Shown: piece by piece, positions 63,331 to 64,000 of the stretch
Layout: each line of letters starts with the position of its first letter
Numbering within the stretch: position 1 is the stretch's first letter
Assembly: GCF_004379255.2 (NCBI RefSeq)
Contig: NC_056040.1
Span: 1,530,257-1,594,256 of the forward strand
Reading direction: 5' to 3'
DNA: 64,000 bases
From: Salvia splendens
Lineage: Eukaryota; Streptophyta; Magnoliopsida; Lamiales; Lamiaceae
Program-made: the position numbers and the translations under genes
The notes under the pieces: generated by a model
The model's input: the letters and a program-made list of their open reading frames with translations, nothing else
What the model was told of the DNA's origin: nothing
The model's database searches: none

Positions 63331-64000
63331 GTTGAAGGCTTCTGCACAGCGAGCAATTTTTGTAGTGGTCATAACTTTCTCTACAAAGCTCCGATTGAGG
63401 CGTGCAATATATCCACGCGAAGCTCTTTCAAAGACGAAGAGAATGATATGCATTAGGTGTTTATCAGACTTCAAAATCACGCGAAACATTGACTCAAACA
63501 AGGCTGCTGCATATCCACATATTTTGTGTACATTTTCTAATCCATTTTCTACCATTTCTCAACAAATATGTAAACATACCAAAAACAGAAATATAATTAA
63601 AATCATACAAGACAACCCTCTAAAACCATGCAAGATCCAAATACGTCAACCGACTATATAAGATCACGAAAAAAATCACTATGTGGTTCATGGATTCATA
63701 AATACTCGTATATAAAAGCTTTCTTTTAGTATATTTCCAATATAATAGTGCAAAGTGTTTTGGTTCATGGATTCATGAATTATGCGTACTTTGATGATTC
63801 TTAAAACAATAATAAATTATTATTTGACTTATTTACAGCTGGAATAAATTAAATTTGCCCAATCATAATTCAAGAAAATTTAGAGTTACTCCAATTAGCT
63901 AGCTTCTTGATAATTCACTCTTTAACAATTCAAAATATTTTTGTTACATCTACGATGCACCTCTTACGTTATGAAAATTTTATTCAATTTTCTACGAATT
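63331..64000. other. Unassigned sequence at the window edge
   Basis: The first part (about 63340-63560) is moderately G+C-rich with phrases such as CATAACTTTCTCTACAAAGC and CTCCGATTGAGGCG that recall plant LTRs, but no element could be delimited. The rest is AT-rich with no gene. Confidence 0.3.

Overview
The window is nuclear DNA from a flowering plant: spliced genes with GT-AG introns and AT-rich intergenic DNA full of small plant transposons. Gene content indicates a eudicot; the many Stowaway-type MITEs with CTCCCTCCGTCCC ends would fit an asterid such as Lamiales, but that placement is inference. No bacterial, organellar or viral gene is seen.

Layout. 1-5.5 kb: gene-poor, MITEs and local repeats. 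6.1-12.7 kb (+): a 19-exon gene for a nuclear PHD-finger/GNAT protein (IDM1/AT2G36720-like), 1047 aa. 13.5-15.7 kb (-): a small basic plant protein of unknown function. 17.5-19.3 kb: a Mutator-like element with long inverted ends and a perfect 9-bp target duplication, holding a nested PIF/Harbinger element with an N-terminal transposase fragment. 19.7-20.6 kb (+): histone H2A.W. 22.3-26 kb (-): cytosolic inorganic pyrophosphatase, head-to-head with 27.4-29.8 kb (+): a RabE/Rab8 GTPase. 30.6-33.0 kb: two related Harbinger derivatives in opposite orientation. 33.5-34.6 kb (+): a single-exon trihelix transcription factor. 35-40 kb: MITEs, an F-box relic, a SINE-like repeat and duplicated block A. 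40.5-43.5 kb (-): plastid diaminopimelate epimerase. 47.3-48.9 kb (-): ribosomal protein L23a (uL23). 49.5-50 kb (-): LINE relic. 51.4-52.6 kb (-): a small TIGR01589-type plant protein with a miniature LTR retrotransposon (TRIM) in its second intron. 54.8-62.4 kb: F-box cluster. 62.8-63.3 kb: a 50-bp minisatellite and a hAT-like end.

The most informative structure is a duplication. Block A (37.7-39.4 kb) and block B (54.8-56.8 kb) lie 15 kb apart, with dapF, RPL23a and the TIGR01589 gene between them. Their copies A' and B' (57.85-61.96 kb) are directly joined. The simplest reading is a tandem duplication of at least 19 kb followed by loss of the gene-bearing middle from one copy. The F-box gene in B is cut by an LTR; the one in B' is intact and its promoter carries a solo LTR whose empty site survives in B.

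Most genes are independent housekeeping or regulatory loci (chromatin, phosphate metabolism, membrane traffic, lysine synthesis, translation), not a pathway cluster. Exon boundaries were read by eye from splice signals, phase and protein continuity; transcripts would settle untranslated exons.
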